Source: Microbacterium stercoris
GTDB lineage: Bacteria; Actinomycetota; Actinomycetes; Actinomycetales; Microbacteriaceae
Direction of reading: 5' to 3'
DNA length: 64,000 bases
Assembly (NCBI RefSeq): GCF_017592545.1
Contig: NZ_JAGFOA010000008.1
Location: 113,693-177,692 of the forward strand
Shown piece after piece: positions 49,557 through 58,577 of the stretch (within the stretch, counting starts at the first letter, position 1; each line of letters begins with the position of its first letter). The position numbers and the translations under genes were made by a program. The notes beneath the pieces were generated by a model, which did no database searches, was not told where the DNA came from, and saw nothing but the letters and a program-made list of their open reading frames with translations.

Positions 49557-50372
49557 ATGCGCCTCACCCGAATCGCCGTCGCCACCTCCGCGGTCGCCCT
49601 CCTCGCCCTCGCCGGCTGCTCGTCGCAGCCCGCCGCGAACGACTCGGAGAAGCCCGCGGGCGAGAGCACCGCCGCCGCGGCCGCGCTCGAGGACGGCAAG
49701 CTCGTCGTCGCCACCGAGGGCACCTACGCCCCCTTCAGCTACCACGAGGACGGCGCCGGCGAGCTGACCGGATACGACGTCGAGGTCGCCAAGGCCGTCG
49801 CCGAGAAGCTCGGTGTCGAGATCGAGTTCCAGGAGACCCAGTGGGACGCGATCTTCGCGGGTCTCGACGCGGGCCGCTTCGAGACCATCGCCAACCAGGT
49901 GACGATCAACGACGAGCGCTCGGCGAAGTACGCGTTCTCCGCCCCCTACACCGTCTCGCCCGGCGTGCTCGTTGTGCCCGAGGACAACAAGGACATCGCC
50001 TCGTTCGACGACCTCGAGGGCAAGAAGACCGCGCAGTCGCTGTCGAGCAACTGGGGCGCGCTGGCCGAGGAGTCGGGCGCCACGGTCGAGCCCGTCGAGG
50101 GCTGGGCGCAGGCCGTCGCCCTCCTCGAGGACGGCCGCATCGACGCCACCATCAACGACAAGCTGACGTTCCTCGAGTACGCGAAGCAGAACCCCGACTC
50201 GGGCCTGAAGATCGCCGCCGAGACCCCCGACGCCGGCGAGCAGGCCTTTGTGTTCACCAAGGACAACGCCGACCTCGCGGAGGCGATCGACGCCGCGCTC
50301 GCCGAGCTGGCCGAGGACGGCACGCTCGCCGAGCTGGGCGACAAGTTCTTCGGCGCCGACGTCTCGAAGTAA
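49557..50372 (+). CDS. amino-acid ABC transporter binding lipoprotein
   Basis: A 271-residue binding protein: lipoprotein signal peptide with lipobox LAGC (Cys about 21), linker, and a type-F domain (LVVATEGTYAPFSYHEDGAG, about 50-69; QETQWDAIFAGLDAGRFETI) of the cystine/polar amino acid group (FliY/TcyA-like by ATEGTYAPFSYH and QVTINDERSAKYAFSAPY). AAGGA nine bases before the ATG. A large hairpin separates it from the permease gene, so it is probably expressed more strongly than the rest. Confidence 0.92.
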   Translation: MRLTRIAVATSAVALLALAGCSSQPAANDSEKPAGESTAAAAALEDGKLVVATEGTYAPFSYHEDGAGELTGYDVEVAKAVAEKLGVEIEFQETQWDAIFAGLDAGRFETIANQVTINDERSAKYAFSAPYTVSPGVLVVPEDNKDIASFDDLEGKKTAQSLSSNWGALAEESGATVEPVEGWAQAVALLEDGRIDATINDKLTFLEYAKQNPDSGLKIAAETPDAGEQAFVFTKDNADLAEAIDAALAELAEDGTLAELGDKFFGADVSK

Positions 50373-50426
50373 TCGCCACCGGGCCCCGCGGTCGGTTCGC
50401 CGCCGCGGGGCCTCCGCCTGTGCGTC

Positions 50427-50487
50427 GACTAGTCCTCCGCGGGATTACTAGTCCAGGCTGGACTAGTAATCCCGCGCGGGACCAGTC
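50427..50487 (+). terminator. long nested hairpin between binding-protein and permease genes
   Basis: Inner arms of 17 bp (50438-50454 and 50460-50476: CGCGGGATTACTAGTCC pairing with its exact complement) around a 5-base loop AGGCT, enclosed by GACTAGTCC (50427-50435) and GGACCAGTC (50479-50487) with one mismatch. In a 147-base gap inside the operon, this can partly terminate transcription or protect the upstream message. Confidence 0.85.
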
Positions 50488-50519
50488 AACGCCCGCACGG
50501 CAACCACGGAGGGAGCCAG

Positions 50520-51179
50520 ATGGACTGGCAGCTCGTCCTCGACTCACTCGGGCCGCTGCTGTGGGGGGCGCTGGTGGGCACCATCCCGCTGACGCTGATC
50601 TCGTTCGCGGTCGGGCTGATCATCGCGCTCGGCATCGCGCTGCTGCGGATGTCGGCCAACCCCGTGCTGTCGTGGATCGGGCGCGCGTACGTCTCGGTGA
50701 TCCGCGGCACGCCGCTGCTGGTGCAGCTGTTCCTCATCTTCTACGGCCTGCCGTCGATGGGCGTGGTGCTCGACCCCTGGCCGAGCGCGGTCATCGCCTT
50801 CTCGCTGAACGTCGGCGGATACGCGGCCGAGATCATCCGCGCCGCGATCCTCTCCGTCCCCAAGGGGCAGTGGGAGGCCGGCTACACGATCGGCATGTCC
50901 AACGCCACCACGCTGCGCCGGATCATCCTGCCGCAGGCCGCGCGCGTGAGCGTGCCGCCGCTGTCGAACACCTTCATCTCGCTCGTCAAGGACACCTCGC
51001 TCGCCTCCGTGATCCTCGTCACCGAGATGTTCAAGCAGGCGCAGAAGATCGCCGCCGTCACGCTCGAGTTCATGACGCTGTACCTCGAGGCCGCGCTGAT
51101 CTACTGGGCCATCTGCACCGTGCTCGCCGCCGTGCAGGACCGCCTCGAGAAGAGACTGGATCGCTATGTCGCGCATTGA
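50520..51179 (+). CDS. amino-acid ABC transporter permease
   Basis: A 219-residue HisM/GlnP-type permease with about five helices, [19 protein letters not shown] (about 60-78) and an EAA loop region ([28 protein letters not shown]). GGAGG lies seven bases before the ATG. It overlaps the ATPase gene by 14 bases. Together with the binding protein at 49557 it completes a three-gene polar amino-acid (probably cystine or a related) importer. Confidence 0.93.
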   Translation: MDWQLVLDSLGPLLWGALVGTIPLTLISFAVGLIIALGIALLRMSANPVLSWIGRAYVSVIRGTPLLVQLFLIFYGLPSMGVVLDPWPSAVIAFSLNVGGYAAEIIRAAILSVPKGQWEAGYTIGMSNATTLRRIILPQAARVSVPPLSNTFISLVKDTSLASVILVTEMFKQAQKIAAVTLEFMTLYLEAALIYWAICTVLAAVQDRLEKRLDRYVAH

Positions 51180-51939
51180 CGGACCCGTGCTCCTGCAGAC
51201 GAAGGGGCTGTGCAAGTCGTTCGGCGACCACGAGGTGCTCAAGGGCATCGACCTCGAGGTGCGCCGCGGCGAGGTGGTGGCGCTCATCGGGCCCTCCGGC
51301 TCGGGCAAGACCACCGTGCTGCGCTCGCTCAACGGGCTCGAGACGCCGGATCAGGGCACGCTCGCGTTCGACGGCGGACCTTCCGTCGACTTCGGGCAGG
51401 GTCTGCCGAAGCAGCAGCGCTTCGCGATCCGCGATCGGTCGGCCATGGTGTTCCAGCACCACAACCTCTTCCCGCACCGCACGGTGCTGCAGAACGTCAT
51501 CGAGGGCCCCGTCACGGTGCAGGGCGTGTCGAAGCCCGAGGCCGTCGCGCACGCCGAGCAGCTGCTCGACCGCGTGGGCCTCGCCGACAAGCGCGATGCC
51601 TACCCGCACGAGCTCTCGGGCGGTCAGCAGCAGCGCGTCGGCATCGTGCGCGCCCTCGCTCTGGCCCCCGACCTGCTGCTCTTCGACGAGCCGACCTCGG
51701 CCCTCGATCCCGAGCTGGTCGGCGAGGTGCTCGTTGTGATGAAGGAGCTCGCCGACGAGGGCTGGACCATGGTCGTCGTCACCCACGAGCTGCAGTTCGC
51801 CCGCGAGGTCGCCGACGAGGTGCTCTTCCTCGACGGGGGAGTGGTGGCCGAGCGCGGCGCTCCCGCACAGCTCTTCACGGCGCCCCAGAACGAGCGCACG
51901 CGCCGCTTCCTCGATCGCATCCTGCGTCCGTTCGACTGA
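51166..51939 (+). CDS. amino-acid ABC transporter ATP-binding protein
   Basis: A 257-residue ATPase: Walker [10 protein letters not shown] (about residue 42), Q-loop [20 protein letters not shown], signature LSGGQQQR, Walker [15 protein letters not shown]-loop VTHELQ. A 16-residue insertion ([20 protein letters not shown] region, about 65-85) before the Q-loop is unusual but common in cystine-type ATPases such as TcyN. Last gene of the operon. Confidence 0.93.
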   Translation: MSRIDGPVLLQTKGLCKSFGDHEVLKGIDLEVRRGEVVALIGPSGSGKTTVLRSLNGLETPDQGTLAFDGGPSVDFGQGLPKQQRFAIRDRSAMVFQHHNLFPHRTVLQNVIEGPVTVQGVSKPEAVAHAEQLLDRVGLADKRDAYPHELSGGQQQRVGIVRALALAPDLLLFDEPTSALDPELVGEVLVVMKELADEGWTMVVVTHELQFAREVADEVLFLDGGVVAERGAPAQLFTAPQNERTRRFLDRILRPFD

Positions 51940-52409
51940 TCCGGCCGACGATCCCGCGCCCGCGCGCCCCCGCCGGCGCCCCCGCGTGCCGCGTGCGACA
52001 CGCCCGGGATGCGCGTTTCAAGGAGTTTGGCGAAACCGCGTAACCGATCCGGCCGATCCGCGTCTCTTCCGGTGAAGACGTCGCCAGACGTGTGAAGCCG
52101 GGGGGCTCCCACGTCAGGCTGTGCGGCTCGGAGGCCCGTTCCCGACCGCGCGGGGTCCGGATGCCTCGGGGGAGGACGTCCGGACCCTGACTCTTCCAAC
52201 CCGGGCCGGCCCCTGCGTCGTCCTCGTGTCGGTTGTCGCATTCCCCGACACGCCCGGGAGGCGCGCCGCCGCGGCCGCATCCGGGGTTGACAACCCGGGG
52301 GTGATTCACGCGATGTTCACGCGGCATTCCGTAACGAGTACGGCGTTCTCGTAATTGCCGGACACCCTCGCGCAGTGAACTCTCGGACGACCCCTCCGAA
52401 AGGAACACC
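51940..52409. promoter_or_regulatory. 470-base intergenic region upstream of the Phn-type operon
   Basis: No gene is supported here. It contains a 14-base direct repeat CGACACGCCCGGGA at 51996 and 52246, 250 bases apart, each followed by GCGCG. TTGACA (52287-52292) and the PHO-box-like repeats described separately are at its right end. Confidence 0.6.
52303..52335 (+). promoter_or_regulatory. PHO-box-like triplet of 11-base direct repeats
   Basis: GATTCACGCGA, TGTTCACGCGG and CATTCCGTAAC follow each other with exactly 11-base spacing. The first two share TTCACGCG and the third is degenerate. Actinobacterial PhoP binds tandem 11-base units with a GTTCAC-like core, so this fits a phosphate-starvation activator site 75 bases ahead of a phosphonate/phosphate-type transporter. 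TACGGC (52339-52344) or TAATTG (52352-52357) could be the -10. Confidence 0.6.
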
Positions 52410-53327
52410 ATGCGCCGCCGTGCACTCCTCCCCGCCGCAGGCCTGCTGGGCCTGTCCGCCGTCCTCGCCCTTGCCGGCTGCTCCGGCTCCTCCGTCGACG
52501 GCGCCGCCGCCGCGGATCAGGACGCGCCGATCACCTTCGCCACCACGCCGCTGGGCGACGACCCCGCCGCCAACCCCGTGGTCGCCTTCGCCGACCTCAT
52601 CGAGGCCGAGACCGGTCGCGAGGTCGAGGTCGTCGACGTGCCCGACTACACCGCGGTGCTCGAGGCGCTGCGCAACCACCACGTCGATATCGGGTTCATG
52701 AGCGGGTTCCCGTCGGCCCTCGCCGTGAACACCGGCGAGATCGATCCGCTGGTCGCCTGGGCCGGCAAGGACGAGCCGGTCTCGACCTGCATCGTGAAGC
52801 AGGACTCCCCGCTGCAGACGCTCGAGGACATCACCCCTGAGACGGTGGTCGCCTTCGCCGACCCCGCGTCGAGCTCGGGATACTTCATGCCCGTCAAGAT
52901 GCTCCACGACGCAGGTCTCGAGAAGGACGCCGACTACACCGCCCTGTTCGCGGGCGACCACGTGATGGGCTTCCAGGCGCTGAAGCAGGATCAGGCGGAT
53001 GTCTCGTGCACGTCGACGATGTTCCCGACGATGACCGGCACCGACATGTTCCCCTTCGCGGAGGGCGAGACGCGATCGATCGGGCTCAGCGACTCGATGC
53101 CGATCTCGGTCACCGTGCTCGCCGATCAGCAGATCGCCGAGGACAAGGCCGAGCTGCTCAAGGACGTGCTGCCGAAGGTGTTCGTCGAGGAGAACGCCGA
53201 GAAGCTCGGCGCGATGTTCGAGGCGATGCAGGGCGGCGAGGCCATCGTCGACCCGAGCCCCGAGCTGTTCACGCCCTTCGTCGAGATCGCCGCGGTCGCC
53301 GACGTGGACATCTCGGACCTCGGCTGA
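52410..53327 (+). CDS. phosphonate/phosphite-type ABC transporter binding lipoprotein (PhnD family)
   Basis: A 305-residue binding protein: lipoprotein signal with lipobox LAGC (Cys about 25), then ITFATTPLGDDPAANPVVAF (about 42-61), FMSGFPSALAVNT, and DPASSSGYFMP, the phosphate-binding region of the PhnD/PtxB family. Related proteins bind phosphonates, phosphite or organophosphates; the ligand is not fixed by these motifs. AAAGGA lies seven bases before the ATG. First gene of the operon phnD-phnC-phnE-phosphatase-tetR. Confidence 0.9.
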   Translation: MRRRALLPAAGLLGLSAVLALAGCSGSSVDGAAAADQDAPITFATTPLGDDPAANPVVAFADLIEAETGREVEVVDVPDYTAVLEALRNHHVDIGFMSGFPSALAVNTGEIDPLVAWAGKDEPVSTCIVKQDSPLQTLEDITPETVVAFADPASSSGYFMPVKMLHDAGLEKDADYTALFAGDHVMGFQALKQDQADVSCTSTMFPTMTGTDMFPFAEGETRSIGLSDSMPISVTVLADQQIAEDKAELLKDVLPKVFVEENAEKLGAMFEAMQGGEAIVDPSPELFTPFVEIAAVADVDISDLG

Positions 53328-54157
53328 TGCCCTCCGTCAACCCGCTGACGGAGCCCGCGCCCACCACGGCCGAGCTGCGTCAGAACCTGCCCCTGGTCAC
53401 CGTGCGCGACCTCCGTGTCGCGTACGGCGACGGTCCCCTCGTGCTGGACGGTGTGGATCTCGATCTGCATCCGGGCGAGGTCGTCGCGCTGCTCGGATCC
53501 AGCGGATCCGGCAAGTCCACCCTCATGCGCGCGCTCACGGGCTTCGCCCCGGTGACGAGCGGATCCGTGCGCGTGGCCGGCCACGACGTCGCCAACCTGC
53601 AGCGCGGCGAGCTGAGGGACCTGCGCGCGGATGTCGGCCAGGTCTTCCAGCAGTTCAACCTGATCGGGCGGATGAGCGTGCTCACCAACGTGCTCACGGG
53701 GGCGCTGCACGACGCCGGGCCCCTCAACCTCGTGGGCGGCTTCTCCTCGGCGCACCGTCGCCGCGCGCTCGACCTGCTCGACCGGGTCGGCATCGCGCAC
53801 AAGGCGAAGGATCCGGCCCGCTCGCTGTCGGGCGGCCAGCAGCAGCGCGTCGCGATCGCCCGGGCGCTGATGCAGCAGCCGAAGCTGATCCTCGCCGACG
53901 AGCCGGTCGCCTCCCTCGACCCGAGGCTCTCGCACACCGTGCTCGAGCTGCTGCAGGGCATCGCCCGCGAGGACGGCATCCCCGTGCTCGTCAGCCTGCA
54001 CGTGCTGCCGCTGGCGCTCGCCCACTCGGATCGCATCGTGGGCCTGCGCCACGGCGAGGTCGTGGTGTCGGGCCGCACGGCCGCCCTCGATGCCACGGCG
54101 CTCGCCCCGATCTACGCCCACGACGAGGAGCCCCGCGATGTCGACGACCGCGCCTGA
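53327..54157 (+). CDS. phosphonate-type ABC transporter ATP-binding protein (PhnC family)
   Basis: A 276-residue ATPase with a 25-residue N-terminal extension, Walker A GSSGSGKST (about 62-70), Q-loop QVFQQFNLIGRMSVLTNVL, signature LSGGQQQR, Walker B LILADEPVASLDP and the PhnC-typical H-loop VSLHVLPLAL in place of the usual TH. The 'NLIGRM' stretch is characteristic of PhnC. TGATG overlap with the preceding gene and a 20-base overlap with the next. Confidence 0.92.
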   Translation: MPSVNPLTEPAPTTAELRQNLPLVTVRDLRVAYGDGPLVLDGVDLDLHPGEVVALLGSSGSGKSTLMRALTGFAPVTSGSVRVAGHDVANLQRGELRDLRADVGQVFQQFNLIGRMSVLTNVLTGALHDAGPLNLVGGFSSAHRRRALDLLDRVGIAHKAKDPARSLSGGQQQRVAIARALMQQPKLILADEPVASLDPRLSHTVLELLQGIAREDGIPVLVSLHVLPLALAHSDRIVGLRHGEVVVSGRTAALDATALAPIYAHDEEPRDVDDRA

Positions 54158-54986
54158 CCGTCCCCGCGCCGCCGCATCGCTGTCGCCGACGCTCGATCCG
54201 CGAGATCGGGCCCGCCTCGAGCGCTCGATCGTGATGCCCCGCGCTCGCACGCTCATCACGATCCCCCTGGTGGTCGTCGCCCTGTTCTGGTCGTTCGCGG
54301 GAGCCGAGTTCGACTTCCTCAAGCTCGGCGAGGGCACGGTCAACATGGGCGACTTCCTGGCCCGCCTGTTCCCGCCCACGTGGGACAAGTTCGGCACGAT
54401 CGCCGCCCTTCTCATCGAGACGCTGCAGATGGCGATCGTCGGAACCGTGCTCGGCACGGTGCTGTCGCTCGTGATGGCGTTCGGAGCGGCGTCGAACATC
54501 GCACCGCGCTGGCTCTACTACCCCTGCCGGTGGCTGATGAACGTCATCCGCTCGCTTCCCGAGCTCGTCTTCGCGCTGATGTTCGTCTCGGCGGTGGGGC
54601 TCGGTCCGTTCGCGGGCATCCTGGCCATGACCGTCGGATCCGTCGGATCCATCGGAAAGGTCTTCGCCGAGGCGATGGAGTCGGTCGATGAGAGCCCGAT
54701 CGTCGCGATGCGCGCGGTCGGCGCCTCCCGGCGCCAGGTGGTGCAGTACGGCGTGCTCCCGCAGGCCGCGCCCCTGCTCGTCTCGTACACGCTGCTGCTG
54801 TTCGAGGGCAACGTGCGCGGCGCGACGATCCTCGGCATGGTCGGCGCCGGCGGCATCGGACTCGAGCTCACCACCGCCATGCGCATGTACGACTACGGCC
54901 ACCTCAGCGCCATCGTCATCTGCATCATCGTGCTGGTCACGGTCATCGACCAGGTCAGCGCTCTCATCAGAAGGAAGATCACATGA
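54138..54986 (+). CDS. phosphonate-type ABC transporter permease (PhnE family)
   Basis: A 282-residue permease with about six helices and LPELVFALMFVSAVGLGPFAG (cut: about 141-160), typical of PhnE, including the RSLPELVFA region and the EAA-like EAMESVDESPIVAMRAVGAS loop. A single PhnE gene is present; many Phn operons have one or two. Its ATG overlaps the ATPase by 20 bases, and the phosphatase gene begins in a 4-base overlap. Confidence 0.93.
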   Translation: MSTTAPDRPRAAASLSPTLDPRDRARLERSIVMPRARTLITIPLVVVALFWSFAGAEFDFLKLGEGTVNMGDFLARLFPPTWDKFGTIAALLIETLQMAIVGTVLGTVLSLVMAFGAASNIAPRWLYYPCRWLMNVIRSLPELVFALMFVSAVGLGPFAGILAMTVGSVGSIGKVFAEAMESVDESPIVAMRAVGASRRQVVQYGVLPQAAPLLVSYTLLLFEGNVRGATILGMVGAGGIGLELTTAMRMYDYGHLSAIVICIIVLVTVIDQVSALIRRKIT

Positions 54987-55771
54987 CCCTCATCGACACG
55001 CTGCCCGTCGCATCCGGCACGCTCGAGCGCAGCGCTCCCGTCAACCTGCGCGACCTGGCGGGCACGCCCGTCGCGGGCGGGGAGATCCGCCCCGGCTTCG
55101 CCCTCCGCGCCGACGACCTGTCGTACGTGAGCGACGAGGTCGCCGCCGCCCTCGTCGCCGACGGACTGGCGCACGTCATCGACCTGCGCTCGAACATCGA
55201 GATCCGGATCACCGGGCGCGGTCCGCTCGCCGACCACGCCGTCTCGTATCACCACGTCTCGCTGCTGACCGACCTGCAGGGATCGATGTCGCGGGACGAC
55301 CTCGTCGGCGGCGACTACCGCGACGTGTATGTGCCGATGTACGTGTCGATGTTCGAGCGCTCCGCGCCGCTCATCGTCAACGCGCTGGCCGTGATGGCGA
55401 CGGCGCGCGGCGCGGTCGCGTTCCACTGCGCCGCGGGCAAGGATCGCACGGGCGTGCTGGCCGCATCGCTCCTGCTCGCGCTCGGCGCCGACGACGACGC
55501 CATCGTCGAGGACTACGGTCGCACCGGCCCCAACGTCGCCGCGATCATGAGCCGCACGCGTGCCGTGGTGGGCCCCATGATGAAGGCGATGGGCATCGAG
55601 ATCGACCCGGCCGTGCTCGCCGCGAGCGAGCAGGCCTTCCACGCCGACGCGATGCGCGACACCCTGTCGGCGCTTCGCGCGCGCCATAACGGCGACGCCC
55701 TCGCCCCCGTGCGCGAGGCGGGGCTGAACGGCGCGCTCATCGAGATGCTGCGTGAGCGCGCCCTCGCCTGA
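54983..55771 (+). CDS. tyrosine-phosphatase-fold phosphoesterase in the Phn-type operon
   Basis: A 262-residue cytoplasmic enzyme of the bacterial Y_phosphatase3 group. The loop HCAAGKDRTG gives Cys149 and Arg155 (CX5R) with the GKDRT variant typical of LipA/PtpB-like enzymes; VNLRDLAG near residue 20 and DLRSNIEIR (68-76) form the fold. Actual substrate may be a small organophosphate rather than phosphotyrosine, in view of the transporter in the same operon: it could release phosphate from an imported ester. It overlaps PhnE by 4 bases and the TetR gene by 20 bases. Confidence 0.88.
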   Translation: MTLIDTLPVASGTLERSAPVNLRDLAGTPVAGGEIRPGFALRADDLSYVSDEVAAALVADGLAHVIDLRSNIEIRITGRGPLADHAVSYHHVSLLTDLQGSMSRDDLVGGDYRDVYVPMYVSMFERSAPLIVNALAVMATARGAVAFHCAAGKDRTGVLAASLLLALGADDDAIVEDYGRTGPNVAAIMSRTRAVVGPMMKAMGIEIDPAVLAASEQAFHADAMRDTLSALRARHNGDALAPVREAGLNGALIEMLRERALA

Positions 55772-56405
55772 GACGCCGCGCGCGGATGCCGGGGCGCCCG
55801 AGACGTCATCACGTCGCGGGCGCCCCGGCCGCCCGCGCGAGGAGGGCCTCGACGCGCGGCTCGTGGAGGCCGCCCTCGCTCTGATCGACTCGGGGGAGCC
55901 CGTCACGGCGGCGAAGCTCGTGCAGCTGAGCGGGGTCAGCCGCGCGGCCGTCTATCGCCGGTGGCCGTCGCTCACCGACCTCGTCGCGACCGCGCTCGAT
56001 CGCGGGCGCGACGCGCACGTCATCCCGATCGACGGCGACCTGCGCGCCGCGCTCCATGACGCCTTCCTCGGCGGCTACGAGCAGCGGATGGCGGGGTATC
56101 CGGAGGCGCGGATGCGCCGGCGTCTCGCGCTCGGCCTGGCCGATCCGGTTCTCCAGCGGGCGTACTGGGACGCCCACGTCGCGCGTCGGCGCGTGTCGAC
56201 GATCGCCGTGCTGCGCGCGGGGGTAGAGCAGGGCCTCCTGCGGGCCGACACCGACTTAGAGGCATGCGCCGACCTGCTCAGCGGCGTCTTCTACTACCAG
56301 CTGGTCGTGCGCGGGGTCTCGCTGACCGACGCCGAGGCGCTCGCGCGCTGCCGAGCGGCGTTCGAGGTCATCTGGCGCGGCATGTCCGCCGAAGCGGGAG
56401 AGTGA
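55752..56405 (+). CDS. TetR-family transcriptional regulator
   Basis: A 217-residue regulator: Arg/Pro-rich tail (about 15-30), helix-turn-helix (about 35-78: VTAAKLVQLSGVSRAAVYRRWPSL), and helical ligand domain (TetR_C-type, with RLALGLADPVLQRAYWDAHV). Its start overlaps the phosphatase gene by 20 bases, so it belongs to the operon. It probably senses an operon-related ligand or represses the operon. GTG start. The last codons abut the stop of the next, convergent gene. Confidence 0.9.
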   Translation: MSAPSPETPRADAGAPETSSRRGRPGRPREEGLDARLVEAALALIDSGEPVTAAKLVQLSGVSRAAVYRRWPSLTDLVATALDRGRDAHVIPIDGDLRAALHDAFLGGYEQRMAGYPEARMRRRLALGLADPVLQRAYWDAHVARRRVSTIAVLRAGVEQGLLRADTDLEACADLLSGVFYYQLVVRGVSLTDAEALARCRAAFEVIWRGMSAEAGE

Positions 56406-56414
56406 GACCCGGGA

Positions 56415-57614
56415 TCAGGGCACGACGGCGGTCGTCGCGACCAGGCCGAGCACGCCGATCGCCACGGGCGCGAGCACGAGAAGCAGCCCCACGCCCACCA
56501 GCACGATCGCCCAGAGCGGGAAGCCGTTCTTCAGGCGTCGGCCGGGCGGGGCGACGCCCTTCGGGCCGAGCCAGCTGTCGGGGGCCGGGGGCGCGAACGT
56601 CGCCGTCGTCTGGAAGGGGAGCGGAGCGGATCCGGCCACCGCCCAGGTGGGCGCCCCACCGGAACCGCTCGCGGAGGCGGCGGCGAGGCGCTCGTCGCGC
56701 CAGCGCTCCCACTGCGCGAGCTTGTCCATCAGGGCGGAGACCGCCGAGAACAGCCAGGCCCAGTTCCACGGCTCGAGCGTGGAGACGGGCCGGCGGGTGT
56801 AGAGGAACATCCAGTCGTCGACGATCTCGACGTCGAGCTGGCCGACGCGGTCGATGAAGCGCGCCATCACGTCGGGCGTGAACAGGAACAGCGCATCGCG
56901 CTCGTAGCCCTGCGGGCAGTACAGGGCGAAGTGCTGGTCGAAGTCGCCCTCGAGCGAGAGGCGCTGTTGCTTGTCGAACGAGGCGGGGAGGCTCGATCCG
57001 AACAGGCCGTTGTTGCCGAGCGCGTCCAGCACGATGTGCGGCAGGGGAGTGCCGAGATGGATCGCGACGTACCCCCAGTTGTGGGTGGTCCGGTCCTCGC
57101 CGGATCCGGTCGTGTACTGGTGGTTGCCGAACTCGACGAAGCGCGGCTGCTCGCCGCGCACGATGTCGGTGGCCCTGCGCGAGCTGCCGCGCGTGAAGAC
57201 CATGCCGGGCAATCGCGGCGCGTCGATGTAGGGCACGTACTGCATCGCGTTCGCGCGTGCGAAGGCGTCGAGCCGGTAGCGCCGCTCGCGGGGGCCGCCG
57301 CCGGCGAACTGCCGCGCCACGAGCCACACCATCAGGGCGAGCACACCCGCCGCCATCACCCCGAACACCACGATCACGATGCCGAGCCCCGCCTGCGTGA
57401 AGGCGACCGCGATGGTCGTGAAGATCGTGCCGAAGATCAGCAGGAACGGCACGGCGATGATGCAGATCACGACCAGCGTGACGATGCCGCCGCCGACGCC
57501 CGGGTAGCGCTGGCGCAGCTGCGCGTCGAACTGCTTCACGGCGTTCGGATCGACCGGATCCGTCAGCGGACGCGCCTCGAACGGGAACACGGGCGCCGGG
57601 GGCGGGATGCTCAT
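56415..57614 (-). CDS. membrane protein of unknown function
   Basis: A 399-residue protein: proline-rich start, two adjacent membrane helices (about 39-65 and 69-92: VTLVVICIIAVPFLLIFGTIF and LGIVIVVFGVMAAGVLALMVWL), a large soluble domain (about 100-350), and a C-terminal helix (about 375-397). The soluble domain contains PRFVEFGNHQYTTGSGEDRTTHNWGYVAI, a DUF-like pattern often seen in actinobacterial membrane proteins. No catalytic motif is recognised. Monocistronic; starts 90 bases from the XRE regulator. Confidence 0.75.
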   Translation of the reverse strand: MSIPPPAPVFPFEARPLTDPVDPNAVKQFDAQLRQRYPGVGGGIVTLVVICIIAVPFLLIFGTIFTTIAVAFTQAGLGIVIVVFGVMAAGVLALMVWLVARQFAGGGPRERRYRLDAFARANAMQYVPYIDAPRLPGMVFTRGSSRRATDIVRGEQPRFVEFGNHQYTTGSGEDRTTHNWGYVAIHLGTPLPHIVLDALGNNGLFGSSLPASFDKQQRLSLEGDFDQHFALYCPQGYERDALFLFTPDVMARFIDRVGQLDVEIVDDWMFLYTRRPVSTLEPWNWAWLFSAVSALMDKLAQWERWRDERLAAASASGSGGAPTWAVAGSAPLPFQTTATFAPPAPDSWLGPKGVAPPGRRLKNGFPLWAIVLVGVGLLLVLAPVAIGVLGLVATTAVVP

Positions 57615-57703
57615 GGGGCTCTCCGGATCATGCTCACGCGGTCACGCTATCGGCAGGCGCCGACAAGACCGCGGGGCGGCTCGCGCCGAGTCGTGCGACC
57701 GGC

Positions 57704-58474
57704 TCAGTCGGTGTCGAGCCAGAGCGTCATGCGCAGGCCGTCCTCGGGGAGGTGCAGCACCTCGAAACGGCGCGCGACGACCTCGCCCTCGGGCGTGCGC
57801 ACGTGTGTGGCCGCCGCGCGGCGGCGGGCCACGATGTGCTCGCCCCACCACTCGGCGAACCGCGGGCTCGCGGACGTGAGCTCGTCGACCAGCGCGCGCA
57901 GCGACGGATCCTGCAGGTCTGCGGCGTTCGCCGCGCGCAGGTGCGCGACGGCGCCGCGCGCCAGGTCCTCCCACTCCACGAACACCCGCGGGGCGCGGGG
58001 GTCGGTGAGGAGGTAGCGGCAGGTGTTGCGCTGTTCGGGCGGGAGCTCGGCGAAGCCCTCGTACAGCGCGAGCCCGGCGGCGTTCGCGGCGACGACGCCG
58101 CTGAGGCGGTCGAGCACGTACGCAGGCCGCGGCGACACCGCATCGACCAGCGCGGTCATCCGCGCCGCGAGATCCGGATCGGCTTCGCGCGGGGCCGGGG
58201 CGGGCGGGGCGTCGCGCAGGCGCCGCAGGTGCTCGCGCGCGTCCGGACCCAGGCGCAGCGTGCGCACGAGCGCGTCGATCACCGCATCGCTCGGATGGGT
58301 CTCGCGCCCCTGCTCGAGGCGCGTGTAGTAGTCGGCGCTGATGCCCGCCGCGGTCGCGACCTCCTCGCGGCGGAGTCCGGAGATCCGGCGCCGCCCCGCC
58401 GCGCCGGGGGTGGGCGGTTCGAGGCGGGCGTCGGTGCGACGCGCGCGCAGGAAGTCGCCCAGTTCGTTCGCCAC
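57704..58474 (-). CDS. XRE-family regulator with MmyB-like ligand domain
   Basis: A 256-residue regulator: XRE helix-turn-helix (about 8-70: LGDFLRARRTDARLEPP, then LRREEVATAAGISADYYTRLEQGR) and a PAS-like MmyB ligand domain (about 100-256: VLDRLSGVVAANAAGLALYEGF, WGEHIVARRRAAATHVRTPEGE). These actinobacterial regulators often control a divergent oxidoreductase or methyltransferase, as here. Ligands may be fatty acids. The 103-base gap to the methyltransferase must hold the shared control region. Confidence 0.92.
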   Translation of the reverse strand: MANELGDFLRARRTDARLEPPTPGAAGRRRISGLRREEVATAAGISADYYTRLEQGRETHPSDAVIDALVRTLRLGPDAREHLRRLRDAPPAPAPREADPDLAARMTALVDAVSPRPAYVLDRLSGVVAANAAGLALYEGFAELPPEQRNTCRYLLTDPRAPRVFVEWEDLARGAVAHLRAANAADLQDPSLRALVDELTSASPRFAEWWGEHIVARRRAAATHVRTPEGEVVARRFEVLHLPEDGLRMTLWLDTD

Positions 58475-58577
58475 CTGCGCCCCTCTCGCCGAGCCGTCCG
58501 GCGCACGCGGGTGGGTGCGGGACTCCTATGAACAGTACGGTCTTCCTCGGCGCCCGCCCGAGGACGATCGTGGAGGC

